40,648 nt of DNA from Desulfobulbus propionicus (GTDB lineage: Bacteria > Desulfobacterota > Dissulfuribacteria > Dissulfuribacterales > DYOW01): NCBI GenBank assembly GCA_020720325.1, contig DYOW01000012.1, positions 1 to 40,648 on the forward strand. The letters are read 5' to 3'. Both the position numbers and the translations under genes were made by a program. Under the pieces are notes generated by a model, which was not told the DNA's origin, ran no database searches, and saw only the letters and a list, made by a program, of their open reading frames with translations. This document shows, one piece after another, positions 7,592 to 16,043 of this stretch; position 1 is the stretch's first letter, and each line of letters begins with the position of its first letter.

Positions 7592-8953
7592 ATGTCAGAA
7601 AATATAAAATGTTTCAAGGCTTATGATATTAGGGGCAGGATGCCCGAAGAACTTAACGAAGAAATTGCCTATAAAACAGGACTTGCTTTTTCAAATTATT
7701 TTTCACCCCAAAAAGTAATACTTGGGATGGATATGCGTCTTTCAAGCCCCATGCTTCTGAAAGCGTTGGCGGAAGGTATAACGGACGGAGGCGCGGATGT
7801 GTATGATATTGGTCTTTGCGGAACTGAGGAGGTGTATTTTTCAACTTTTTTTTATGAAATGCACGGAGGCATCATGGTCACCGCAAGCCATAACCCCGCA
7901 GATTATAATGGCATGAAACTTGTTAGGGAAAATTCAAAGCCAATAAGCGGTGACAGCGGACTTCATAATCTGAGGGCATTAATAGAAAATAATCAATTAA
8001 AAAAATCTGAAAATAAAGGTAAAATCCATAAGCTTTTCCATAAGGAAGAATATATCAGGCATATTTTGGGTTTTGTGGACTTAAAAAATTTATCTCCTTT
8101 AAAAATTGTTGTAAATCCCGGAAACGGAACAGCAGGAGATATAATTGAGCGGCTTGCAAAGCGCCTGCCCGTTAAATTTATAAAAATCAATTTTGAGCCG
8201 GACGGGACATTTCCAAACGGCATACCAAATCCTCTTTTACCGGAAAACAGAAAGGCAACAATGAATGCTGTGCTTAAAAATAATGCTGATCTTGGCATTG
8301 CCTGGGACGGCGACTTTGACAGGTGTTTTCTCTTTGATGAAAAGGGAAATTTTATTGAGGGATATTATCTTGTGGGGCTTTTGGCTGAGGCATTTCTCTC
8401 AAAACAAAAGGGAATTAAGATTATCCATGATCCGAGGCTCACATGGAATACTATTGATATAGTTAGTAAAAATGGGGGCATGCCTGTTATGAGCAAGACC
8501 GGTCATGCCTTTATAAAAGAGAGGATGAGGCTTGAAGATGCAATATACGGCGGTGAAATGAGTTCCCATCATTATTTTAAGGATTTTGCATATTGCGACA
8601 GTGGTATGATTCCGTGGCTTCTGGCTGCTGAGATAATGTCATTAAAAAATAAAAAGTTATCCCAGTTAATTGAGGAAAGAATGAAGCTCTTCCCTGTAAG
8701 CGGTGAAATAAACAGAAAGGTTCGGGATATACAAGAGGCAATTGAAAAGATAAAATTAAACTATCAGGAGCAGTCAAATAATGTTGATTATACTGATGGC
8801 ATAAGCATGGATATGGGAAACTGGCGTTTTAACCTGAGAGGCTCAAATACAGAGCCGCTTTTAAGACTTAATGTGGAATCAAGGGGCAATACAGGATTAA
8901 TGAAAGAAAAAACAGAAGAAATACTTAATCTGATAGGAGAATTTTGTGTCTGA
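7592..8953 (+). CDS. Phosphomannomutase/phosphoglucomutase
   Basis: A 453-residue alpha-D-phosphohexomutase interconverting hexose 1- and 6-phosphates, supplying GDP-mannose or UDP-glucose precursors for surface polysaccharides. All four signature sites are intact: catalytic phosphoserine loop TASHNP (S99), metal-binding DGDFDR (D239, D241, D243), sugar-recognition loop GGEMSSHH (320-327) and phosphate-binding RGSNTEP (416-422). The YDIRG N-terminus is complete and the length is normal for the dual-specificity ManB/AlgC group. The ATG follows a GAGGT ribosome-binding site. It is followed after 90 bp by the yjbQ-M23-mltB group. Preferred sugar cannot be read from the sequence. Confidence 0.93.
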   Translation: MSENIKCFKAYDIRGRMPEELNEEIAYKTGLAFSNYFSPQKVILGMDMRLSSPMLLKALAEGITDGGADVYDIGLCGTEEVYFSTFFYEMHGGIMVTASHNPADYNGMKLVRENSKPISGDSGLHNLRALIENNQLKKSENKGKIHKLFHKEEYIRHILGFVDLKNLSPLKIVVNPGNGTAGDIIERLAKRLPVKFIKINFEPDGTFPNGIPNPLLPENRKATMNAVLKNNADLGIAWDGDFDRCFLFDEKGNFIEGYYLVGLLAEAFLSKQKGIKIIHDPRLTWNTIDIVSKNGGMPVMSKTGHAFIKERMRLEDAIYGGEMSSHHYFKDFAYCDSGMIPWLLAAEIMSLKNKKLSQLIEERMKLFPVSGEINRKVRDIQEAIEKIKLNYQEQSNNVDYTDGISMDMGNWRFNLRGSNTEPLLRLNVESRGNTGLMKEKTEEILNLIGEFCV

Positions 8954-9043
8954 TTTGTTATGAAAAAAGATATTTAATCCCTTTTGCTAAAAATTATAAA
9001 CATAAGACCTTGAAATATTTTTTTTTATTTGTATGCTTTATAA

Positions 9044-9442
9044 ATGGTGACTATTTCTGTCAAAACAGATAATAAAGCAGAATTTATTGATATAACCAGT
9101 GAGATTGAGGCTGTTATATCAAAGGAAACATATAGCGACGGGGTTATTTATATTTTTAGCCCGCATACAACCGCAGGAATAACAATTAATGAAGGCGCAG
9201 ACCCAGCGGTAAAACAAGACATTATAAATTATTTAGATAAAATTATTTCAACAGATTTTAATTACAGACATCTTGAAGGAAATTCTCCTTCACACATAAA
9301 GACAAGCCTTATGGGCTCCGGGGTATTTGTTTTTGTGGAAAAAGGCAGGCTGCTTCTTGGAACATGGCAAAAGATTTTTTTTGCAGAATTTGACGGGCCA
9401 AGAAACAGAAATGTCTGGATAAAATTTATAAAGACAGCATAA
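9044..9442 (+). CDS. yjbQ: YjbQ family protein (UPF0047)
   Basis: A 132-residue protein of the YjbQ/UPF0047 fold. The signature SPHTTAGITINE and the later HLEGNSPSHIKTSLMG segment carry the conserved His and Glu/Asp residues, and GTWQKIFFAEFDGPRNR closes the family pattern. Members have been reported to have thiamine-phosphate synthase side activity, but the physiological role is unsettled. Length is normal. The ATG has no clear ribosome-binding site. The M23 peptidase gene follows after 46 bp, so the genes are probably co-transcribed. Confidence 0.9.
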   Translation: MVTISVKTDNKAEFIDITSEIEAVISKETYSDGVIYIFSPHTTAGITINEGADPAVKQDIINYLDKIISTDFNYRHLEGNSPSHIKTSLMGSGVFVFVEKGRLLLGTWQKIFFAEFDGPRNRNVWIKFIKTA

Positions 9443-9488
9443 ATATTTTTGCTGTTAATTAAGAAATTTCTCAGGAGAAAAAGATAAA

Positions 9489-10865
9489 ATGCAACAAAAA
9501 CATATAATATTTTCTATATATGCCATGATTTTTTTGGTTTTTTTACAGTTTTTAAGCTTTGCAGGCAATAGCAGATTTATTGCTGAAAAAATGAAAGAAA
9601 ATGAAATGACTGCCTATTTACAGGAAAAAAAAGAAACCATAAACGAGATGGAAGAATTTTTTCAGTCAATAAAAAATGAAAAAGAAGAACAGGAAGTCGT
9701 CTCGTCAAACTATGATTTAATGGAATTCTATGACCAGTTGGAGGCCGGCGAGACTTTTTCAAATATGCTTGCAAAATATAGTATTTCAGACTCCATTTCT
9801 CAGGCTCTTGTAAAAAAAATGTCAGGACATGTTGATTTCAGAAAATGCCGTCCCGGTGATAAATTTAAGATTTCAATGGGATATGATGGAAAATTGGAGT
9901 CACTTGTGTTTGAGAGAGGTGATTTTGAACAATATGTTGTTGTGGCTAATAAAGATAATTTTGATTTCAAGGTTGTTCAGGAGGCTGTTACAATTCAAAG
10001 AGAGGTTGTAAAAGTATCCGGCGCTGTGGAATATTCCCTTTTTGAAGCCTTTTCAAAGGTAGGTCTTGGTGACCAGCTAACCCTTGCATTTGCAGATATT
10101 TTTGCATCAAAAATTGATTTTAACAGGGAAGTAAAAACAGGAGACACCTTTGATCTTGTTTTTGAAAGATATAAAAAAGGTGAACAAGTTATTGGCTACG
10201 GCAGGATACTTGCCGCAAAATACAGGGGAGTAAACGGAGAGCAGGATGCATTTTTCTATGAGGATCATGAAAACAACGCAGGAGGATACTACGACACAAA
10301 AGGCGAATCAAAATTGACTGCCTTTTTAAAATCACCCCTGCCATTGTATAAGATTACATCAAAATTTACCAACAACAGATTACATCCGGTTCTTGGCTAC
10401 AGCAGACCACATCTCGGCATTGATCTTTCCGCTCCTGTTGGGACACCAGTAAGGGCTGTCGCAGATGGAGAGGTTATTTTTGCGGGAACACAAAGTGGCT
10501 ACGGAAATATTTTAATCTTAAAACATGATGGCGGATATGAAACCTATTACGCACATTTGTCTAATTTTGCCAATGGAATTAAAAAAGGATCTAAAGTTAG
10601 CCAAAAAGACGTTGTGGCATATGTTGGAATGACAGGCATAACAACCGGGCCTCACCTTGATTATAGAATAAAATATAACGGCAATTTTGTTGATCCAGAG
10701 AAAGTCAAAGGGGTAAGCAGAAAAGTGCTTGTGGCAAAGGTCAAGGAAAAATTTTCAGAAGACAAAAATTTCCTTGTTAATGCCATTAAAAATCCTGAAG
10801 ACTTTGTTATCCTTAAAACAGAAACAAAACAACTCAAGTCAAAACCAGAAGGATGGCTTGGATAA
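9489..10865 (+). CDS. M23 family peptidoglycan endopeptidase
   Basis: A 458-residue envelope protein with an N-terminal signal or anchor helix (about 5-26), a coiled-coil stretch (30-70), an OapA/LysM-like middle region (75-245) and a C-terminal M23 (LytM) domain. Zinc-site residues are H308 and D312 (PHLGID), with catalytic H356 (YYAHLS) and H389. The last ligand of the usual H-x-H motif is aspartate (GPHLD, D391), so the site reads His-Asp-Asp. It should cleave peptide crosslinks in the periplasm or regulate amidases. The MltB-type gene 28 bp downstream points to joint cell-wall remodelling. An AGGAG ribosome-binding site precedes the ATG. Confidence 0.88.
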   Translation: MQQKHIIFSIYAMIFLVFLQFLSFAGNSRFIAEKMKENEMTAYLQEKKETINEMEEFFQSIKNEKEEQEVVSSNYDLMEFYDQLEAGETFSNMLAKYSISDSISQALVKKMSGHVDFRKCRPGDKFKISMGYDGKLESLVFERGDFEQYVVVANKDNFDFKVVQEAVTIQREVVKVSGAVEYSLFEAFSKVGLGDQLTLAFADIFASKIDFNREVKTGDTFDLVFERYKKGEQVIGYGRILAAKYRGVNGEQDAFFYEDHENNAGGYYDTKGESKLTAFLKSPLPLYKITSKFTNNRLHPVLGYSRPHLGIDLSAPVGTPVRAVADGEVIFAGTQSGYGNILILKHDGGYETYYAHLSNFANGIKKGSKVSQKDVVAYVGMTGITTGPHLDYRIKYNGNFVDPEKVKGVSRKVLVAKVKEKFSEDKNFLVNAIKNPEDFVILKTETKQLKSKPEGWLG

Positions 10866-10893
10866 AATTTTTTTGGGACTATAGATAATTATT

Positions 10894-11823
10894 ATGAATT
10901 ATTTTAATTTATTTCGTTTTTTATTGTTATTTTTTCTTGTTTTTAATGTAGGATGCGCTGGAACAACCACCGCTGCAAAATATAAGTCATCATCGGGTTT
11001 TGACTGGACTCCCCTCATTGATAAACTTGCCGCGGACGGTCTTGATAAAAATTATTTATCCCAGATTTATAATAACACCAAAGTTATTTTTAACCCAAGG
11101 GTAATGCCAAAAAAAATAACCCATGAGGAAAAAAAACTTAATTATGCCCAATTTTTGGAAGATAGCCGCATTAACAGGGGGAGAAATTTCATTAAAATAA
11201 ATAATTCCTTAATGGCTGAGGTTGAAAACGCTTATGGAGTCCCCAAAGAAATTCAAGCTGCAATCCTTCTTGTTGAGACTGGTTTTGGTGATTTTGTAGG
11301 CTCTGATCTTGCCATAAATATCCTTTCAAGCATGGCAATGTCTTCCAATATGGAACAGGTTAGACCATATCTGCCACAGGAATATGTGATTGATTCAAAC
11401 GTAACAGAAAAAGTTACAAAGAAATCCCAGTGGGCCTATAATGAATTAAAATCTTTTATTCAATATGCTTCTGATAACAATATTGACCCAATTGGCGTAA
11501 AGGGTTCAATATTTGGAGCAATTGGGATATGCCAGTTTATGCCGTCAAATATCCTTAAATTCGGGGTTGATTACAATAAAGACAACAAGATTGACCTTTT
11601 TATCCTTGACGATGCCCTTGCAAGCATGTCCAATTATCTTGTCCATTACGGATGGAAACCCGGCATTTCAAGGGAACAGCAGGAAAAAGTTATAATGAAA
11701 TATAATCCCAGCAGACCCTATACAGATACCATACTTGCAGTTGCTCACAAACTTGGGTGGAAAGGTTATATCCCTGATTACGGTCCTCTGAGTTCTCGGG
11801 ATTTATCAGTATTTGAGAAATAG
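10894..11823 (+). CDS. mltB: Membrane-bound lytic murein transglycosylase (MltB type)
   Basis: A 309-residue SLT_2/MltB-family enzyme that cuts the glycan strand of peptidoglycan to form 1,6-anhydromuramic ends. The catalytic glutamate is E128 in AILLVETGFG, and the GAIGICQFMPSN loop (209-219) is the family's binding motif. An N-terminal hydrophobic segment ends at C21 (FNVGC), a slightly imperfect lipobox with Asn at -3, so a lipoprotein is likely. Last gene of the yjbQ-M23-mltB run; it converges on the tautomerase gene only 13 bp away. Confidence 0.88.
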   Translation: MNYFNLFRFLLLFFLVFNVGCAGTTTAAKYKSSSGFDWTPLIDKLAADGLDKNYLSQIYNNTKVIFNPRVMPKKITHEEKKLNYAQFLEDSRINRGRNFIKINNSLMAEVENAYGVPKEIQAAILLVETGFGDFVGSDLAINILSSMAMSSNMEQVRPYLPQEYVIDSNVTEKVTKKSQWAYNELKSFIQYASDNNIDPIGVKGSIFGAIGICQFMPSNILKFGVDYNKDNKIDLFILDDALASMSNYLVHYGWKPGISREQQEKVIMKYNPSRPYTDTILAVAHKLGWKGYIPDYGPLSSRDLSVFEK

Positions 11824-11851
11824 CGCTAAAAAATTTTTAATTTTTTTCGCT
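11822..11851. terminator. Possible bidirectional terminator
   Basis: Between the converging mltB and tautomerase genes the sequence AGCG...CGCT encloses an A-run and a T-run that can pair (about 10 bp with a bulge). It spans both stop codons. The T-tract would serve both directions, but stem pairing is imperfect. Confidence 0.35.
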
Positions 11852-12196
11852 TGCTGGCAGTCCGTCTGTCAAGCTCCAGTTTTCCCTTTCAATTTCATAA
11901 AGAGTGACCCTGATATTTGTGACTTCAACATCATATTTTTGAGCAAATTGAAAAAGCTGTTTATATAATGCCCTCTTTATTTCAATTGTCCTTCCTATAA
12001 ACAGGCTTATTTCAAAAAGAATATATCTGCCAGTTGTGTTGGTTGGAGGATAAAATCCGGTTTCCATCTGATTTAATATGATAAATCTTTCATGGTCAGG
12101 GACTTTAAGGGTATTTTTTATTAATTCATGAAAATCATTTATAAATTTTGATGTATTATCAAGCTTAAAATTTGTGGTTATCTTTGAAACAGGCAT
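11837..12196 (-). CDS. Tautomerase superfamily protein
   Basis: A 119-residue protein with proline directly after the initiator Met (MPVSKI), the catalytic base of the 4-oxalocrotonate tautomerase superfamily once Met is removed. The FIGRTIEIKRALYKQL helix and the RENWSLTDGLPA ending match the single-domain tautomerase_3-like group. Length is about twice a 4-OT monomer, consistent with a fused two-unit or MIF-like form. Substrate unknown. An AGGAG ribosome-binding site supports the start. It follows the short-chain dehydrogenase gene by 40 bp. Confidence 0.8.
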   Translation of the reverse strand: MPVSKITTNFKLDNTSKFINDFHELIKNTLKVPDHERFIILNQMETGFYPPTNTTGRYILFEISLFIGRTIEIKRALYKQLFQFAQKYDVEVTNIRVTLYEIERENWSLTDGLPASEKN

Positions 12197-12236
12197 TTTT
12201 TGCTCCTAAAAAAGGTTTAATTACTATTTTTATAAT

Positions 12237-12950
12237 TTATATTTTGTTATATAACCAGTTCGGCAGTATCTTCAAAATGGTAGCAATTATAGCCCACCTT
12301 TTGGTCACATATCCTATGTCTTTTTTTCTATCAATAATGTCAAAAATCTGTTTTGCTGCCTTTTCCTTTGTTGAAACCCAGAACAGACCCTCACCCTTTG
12401 CCATGTCCGTGTCAACAAAACCCGGTCTTATATCTGTTACAAAAATTGGCTTTCCTGATTTTTTTGCCTTTTGCCGTAATCCTTCAAGATAATTTATCTG
12501 ATAAGCCTTAGAAGCGCTATAAGCAGGCGCCATGCTGCTTCCCCTTAATCCCCCAATGGATGTGACAGCAATTAAATGTCCGTGTCCCTGCTTTTCAAAG
12601 AAATTATAAGCCCATGTAACAATTTCAGTAAATGCCGCAACATTTAAATCATTTGTTTTTTTCTCAGTGTCATAATCAAGATTTTTGTTTAAATCACCAG
12701 TTCCCGCACTCACAACCAGCAAATCAAGACCGCCTAATTCCCCTGTTAATTCATTAAGTTTTTGGGCGCTGCATCCGGTTGCGCAGTCAAATGAACTAAC
12801 AAAAAAATTTTCTGGGCTAATATTTTTTAGTTCATCAAGAAGGTGTTTTCTTCTTCCCGTTATGCCGACTTTATAATTTTTTAATGCAAAAATTTTCGCA
12901 AGTTCCCTTCCAATGCCTGATGAAGCGCCGATTATGATTGATTTTTTTAC
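12237..12950 (-). CDS. Short-chain dehydrogenase/reductase; start codon not identifiable
   Basis: The ORF track shows only 161 residues from an internal TTG (12722), but the same frame continues upstream with a complete Rossmann start: a KKSIIIGASSGIGREL segment (NAD(P)-binding TGxxxGxG type), LLVVSAG (the NNAG-equivalent), and the catalytic Ser (VTSIGG) and YSASK tetrad further on. The frame is open back to an in-frame stop at 12963-12965, yet there is no ATG, GTG or TTG before the glycine motif. The codon where homologues usually begin (before KKSIII) is GTA at 12948-12950, used here as the nominal start. The gene may use an unusual start, be a recent start-codon mutant, or reflect a sequencing error. 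Substrate unknown. Confidence 0.75.
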   Translation of the reverse strand, partial: VKKSIIIGASSGIGRELAKIFALKNYKVGITGRRKHLLDELKNISPENFFVSSFDCATGCSAQKLNELTGELGGLDLLVVSAGTGDLNKNLDYDTEKKTNDLNVAAFTEIVTWAYNFFEKQGHGHLIAVTSIGGLRGSSMAPAYSASKAYQINYLEGLRQKAKKSGKPIFVTDIRPGFVDTDMAKGEGLFWVSTKEKAAKQIFDIIDRKKDIGYVTKRWAIIATILKILPNWLYNKI

Positions 12951-12975
12951 AGGTTTTTGAAATTATATAATTCTT

Positions 12976-13605
12976 CTAACAAGATGGGCACAAATCACAT
13001 AGAAAACATATATCATGCCTTGGTTTTTTGGCGTCACAGATTTGTCTTCCATGAGTGATAAGAATATAGGTTATCTCTCCCCACAATTCCCTTGGGATTA
13101 TCTGCATTAAATCCATTTCAATCTTATCAGGATTAGTTGCATCTGAAAGCCCAAGCCTGTTTGAAAGCCTTTTAACGTGGGTGTCCACTGCAATTCCCTC
13201 AATTATGCCGTAGCCATTATACAGGACAATATTTGCGGTTTTTCTTGCGACACCTGAAAGCTTAAGCAAATCATTTATGGTATCAGGGACTTTTCCATTA
13301 AACTCTTCGGTTATAATCTGGCTTGTTTTTATTATATTTTGCGCCTTATTGTGGTAAAAACCAGTTGACCTGATTATGACCTCAATATCTTCTGTTTTCG
13401 CGCTTCCAAGGGACGCTGGGTTAGGATATTTCTTAAAAAGCGCTTCAGTCACCTCATTAACCTTTTTATCAGTGCATTGGGCTGACAGTATTGTTGCTAT
13501 TAAAAGCTCAAAAGGATTTTGAAATTTAAGGGCAATCTTTTGATGCCCGTAATTATCCATGAGCAATTTGAATATTTCATCTGTTTTTATGTTTGTTGTA
13601 GTCAT
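12976..13605 (-). CDS. nth: Endonuclease III
   Basis: A 209-residue base-excision DNA glycosylase/AP lyase that removes oxidised pyrimidines. The helix-hairpin-helix reads LSGVARKTAN with catalytic Lys K122, followed by catalytic D141 in AVDTHVKRLSNRLG. The C-terminal iron-sulfur loop has the usual C-x6-C-x2-C-x5-C spacing except that the second position is His (C190, H197, C200, C206), with two additional cysteines (C203, C209). Whether a 4Fe-4S cluster forms with a His or an alternative Cys ligand is unclear. First gene of the nth-SDR-tautomerase run; it diverges from the acetolactate-synthase-like gene. Confidence 0.93.
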   Translation of the reverse strand: MTTTNIKTDEIFKLLMDNYGHQKIALKFQNPFELLIATILSAQCTDKKVNEVTEALFKKYPNPASLGSAKTEDIEVIIRSTGFYHNKAQNIIKTSQIITEEFNGKVPDTINDLLKLSGVARKTANIVLYNGYGIIEGIAVDTHVKRLSNRLGLSDATNPDKIEMDLMQIIPRELWGEITYILITHGRQICDAKKPRHDICFLCDLCPSC

Positions 13606-13650
13606 AATTTTTTTATTTTACTTAATTTTTTTTAAAAGTAAAATAGATAA

Positions 13651-13683
13651 TAGTAGCGACAATCCTAAGAGTTGTCACTACTA
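13651..13683. repeat. Hairpin in the nth / acetolactate synthase divergent region
   Basis: TAGTAGCGACAA (13651-13662) pairs with TTGTCACTACTA (13672-13683) with one C-A mismatch around a 9-base loop. No T-tail follows. Its position between two divergent genes allows an operator or leader role, but the sequence also resembles REP-type intergenic palindromes. Confidence 0.5.
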
Positions 13684-13720
13684 TATATAAAAATTATATT
13701 AAATAACAAAAGGTTGTAAC

Positions 13721-15367
13721 ATGAAGGCATCTGATCTCTTTGTAAAAGCGCTTGAAAATGAGGGCGTTGAATATATCTTTGGCATTCCGGGTGAAGAAAA
13801 TCTTCATCTCATGGATTCACTACGAAAATCAACTAAAATCAGATTTATTCTAACCCGCCATGAACAGGCAGCAGGATTTATGGCTGCGACTCTTGGCAGA
13901 TTAACGGGAAAGCCGGGGGTTTGTCTTTCCACACTTGGACCAGGCGCGATGAATCTTGTGACAGCAGCGGGATATGCAAAGCTTGGCGGAATGCCAATGA
14001 TTATGATAACTGGGCAAAAACCTATAAAAATAGGCAAACAAGGGCAATTTCAGATTGTTGATATAGTTCAGATGATGCATGGAATCACAAAATTTTCCAA
14101 AACCATTGTTGACGGACATAATATATCTTTTTCAATTCGGGAGGCTTTTCGTGTCGCATCCGAAGAAAGACCCGGTCCTGTTCATCTTGAACTTCCAGAA
14201 GATATTGCTGTTGAAGAGGTTGACGAAGAAATATATCAGCCAGGCTACGCAAGAAGACCTGTTGCTGAGGAAAAGGCGGTAAGCAAGGCTGTTAAAGACA
14301 TAATGCGCGCAAAACATCCTCTTCTTCTTATCGGCTCAGGGGCAAACAGAAAACGCACGTCAAACATGCTCCATGAATTTATTGAAAAATTAGGAATTTT
14401 TTTTATCACCACACAGATGGGAAAAGGCGTTGTGGATGAAAGAAGCCCTTATTATCTTGGGTGCGCCGCGCTTTCTGATAATGATTATTTGCACTGCGCT
14501 ATTCAAAAAGCTGATCTTATTATAAATGTAGGTCATGATATCATAGAAAAACCCCCTTTTTTTATGAAACATTATGAAAATAAAAAGGTTATACACATTA
14601 ATTTTTTTTCTGCATCAGTTGACAGGGTATATTTCCCTCAGATTGAGGTAATTGGTGATATAGCCAATGCAATATGGCAAATTAAAGAAAGACTTCACAA
14701 AAAAGAACACTGGGATTTTTCACATTATAAATTTTTAAAGGACAAACTTCACAGGGAAATACATAAAAATGACTGGGACGCAACATTTCCCTTAATGCCT
14801 CAATATATAGTGAGGTCTGTAAGAGACATAATGCCCGATGATGGTATTTTGTGCCTTGATAATGGCATGTATAAAATATGGTTTGCAAGGAATTATCCTG
14901 CATATTTTCCAAATACAGCGCTTCTTGACAATGCCCTTGCCACTATGGGAGCAGGGCTGCCCTCCGCAATTGCGGCAAAGCTGATATATCCCCAAAAAAA
15001 GGTTGTGGCTGTGTGCGGAGACGGTGGTTTTATGATGAATTCCCAGGAAATTGAGACTGCAATAAGATTAAACCTTGATTTAACAGTTCTTATATTGCGG
15101 GATGATCGTTATGGCATGATACTCTGGAAACAGCAGGGCTTGGGACTTCCTGAATTTGGGCTGGATTATGGCAATCCTGATTTTGTGAAATATGCTGAAA
15201 GTTATGGAGCTAATGGATTCAGGGCGCTAAGTTCAGGAGATTTTCCGCCGCTTCTTGAACGCTGTATCCATTCAAAAGGATTAAGTATTATTGATGTGCC
15301 TATTGATTATAGATCACCTGCCAGCGCACTTCCTAAATGCCTGAAAAAAGAGGATTGCAATATGTAG
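13721..15367 (+). CDS. Acetolactate synthase-like thiamine diphosphate enzyme
   Basis: A 548-residue ThDP-dependent enzyme with the three domains of the acetolactate synthase/pyruvate oxidase family. Catalytic Glu E48 sits in RHEQAAGFMA, the middle domain spans about 190-340, and the ThDP/Mg motif starts at GDGGF (433-437). The second metal ligand position is Asp (D461, LRDDRYGM), as in catabolic AlsS-type enzymes, rather than the Asn of anabolic IlvB. The QMGKG segment and DNALATMGAGLPSAIAA agree with the family. It would condense two pyruvates to acetolactate. No small regulatory subunit (ilvH) follows, which also favours the catabolic type, but related decarboxylases cannot be excluded. 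It stands alone between divergent nth and convergent FmdE. Confidence 0.82.
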   Translation: MKASDLFVKALENEGVEYIFGIPGEENLHLMDSLRKSTKIRFILTRHEQAAGFMAATLGRLTGKPGVCLSTLGPGAMNLVTAAGYAKLGGMPMIMITGQKPIKIGKQGQFQIVDIVQMMHGITKFSKTIVDGHNISFSIREAFRVASEERPGPVHLELPEDIAVEEVDEEIYQPGYARRPVAEEKAVSKAVKDIMRAKHPLLLIGSGANRKRTSNMLHEFIEKLGIFFITTQMGKGVVDERSPYYLGCAALSDNDYLHCAIQKADLIINVGHDIIEKPPFFMKHYENKKVIHINFFSASVDRVYFPQIEVIGDIANAIWQIKERLHKKEHWDFSHYKFLKDKLHREIHKNDWDATFPLMPQYIVRSVRDIMPDDGILCLDNGMYKIWFARNYPAYFPNTALLDNALATMGAGLPSAIAAKLIYPQKKVVAVCGDGGFMMNSQEIETAIRLNLDLTVLILRDDRYGMILWKQQGLGLPEFGLDYGNPDFVKYAESYGANGFRALSSGDFPPLLERCIHSKGLSIIDVPIDYRSPASALPKCLKKEDCNM

Positions 15368-15405
15368 TTTTTTTTAATAGGAATAAGCTTTAGTTAAAAT
15401 TATCA

Positions 15406-15987
15406 TCACAAATACGAATAATATGCCCCGTAAGCGCAGGATTTACATAAAATTTTTCCATCCATGGCAATGTCTTTGCAATCTTGTATAAAATCGCCGC
15501 ATTTTTCGCATTTTATCCGTTTTAGAGGCCTTCCAGGCATGTCATAATCAGGGATATTAATTTTTATGGATCTTATGTCAAAAAGTTCTTCATCAGACAT
15601 TATTTTATATGCCTGTTTCTGTCTTTCGTATTTGTCTTCAATATCAGGAAAATAGTTGGACGCAGCCTCCTTGCTCTCTTCCTTTGCAATAATCCTGAAT
15701 GCGCTGCCGGTTTTAAGATTTATAAAACTTGCAGCCATAATGCCGTTATCAAGGATTTTCAGGGATCTTTTCCCAGGAGTGCAGCCTGTCACTGACATTA
15801 TTGCGTCTGTTGCGCATCTGTCTATTTCAACATAAGCAATGAGGGATTTTCTGTCTTTGCCTTTTGGGTCATGAATATCAATTAGTTTTAACCCAAGAAT
15901 AGCCATTCTTACCCCAAGCACCTGACCAGGGCAGAGATGTCCGTGAAATTTTACTGATTCCTGTAATAATTTTTCAAAATTAAGCAT
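15406..15987 (-). CDS. FmdE family protein with C-terminal zinc ribbon
   Basis: A 193-residue protein of the formylmethanofuran dehydrogenase subunit E family. The N-terminal motif FHGHLCPGQVLGVRMA (H15, H17, C19) and the EIDRCATDAIMSVTGCTPGKR segment are the family signatures. The C-terminus has CEKCGD...CKSC, a four-cysteine ribbon expected to bind zinc. FmdE-family proteins occur outside methanogens in sulfate reducers and syntrophs, often with molybdenum or tungsten enzyme genes, but no such enzyme is in this window. Last gene of the purQ-tatC-sigma-pyk run, 56 bp after pyk. Confidence 0.88.
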   Translation of the reverse strand: MLNFEKLLQESVKFHGHLCPGQVLGVRMAILGLKLIDIHDPKGKDRKSLIAYVEIDRCATDAIMSVTGCTPGKRSLKILDNGIMAASFINLKTGSAFRIIAKEESKEAASNYFPDIEDKYERQKQAYKIMSDEELFDIRSIKINIPDYDMPGRPLKRIKCEKCGDFIQDCKDIAMDGKILCKSCAYGAYYSYL

Positions 15988-16043
15988 GATAGAATAATAT
16001 TAATAAATTAAGTGATAAATAGCAAATAAAACCTTAAAAATTT

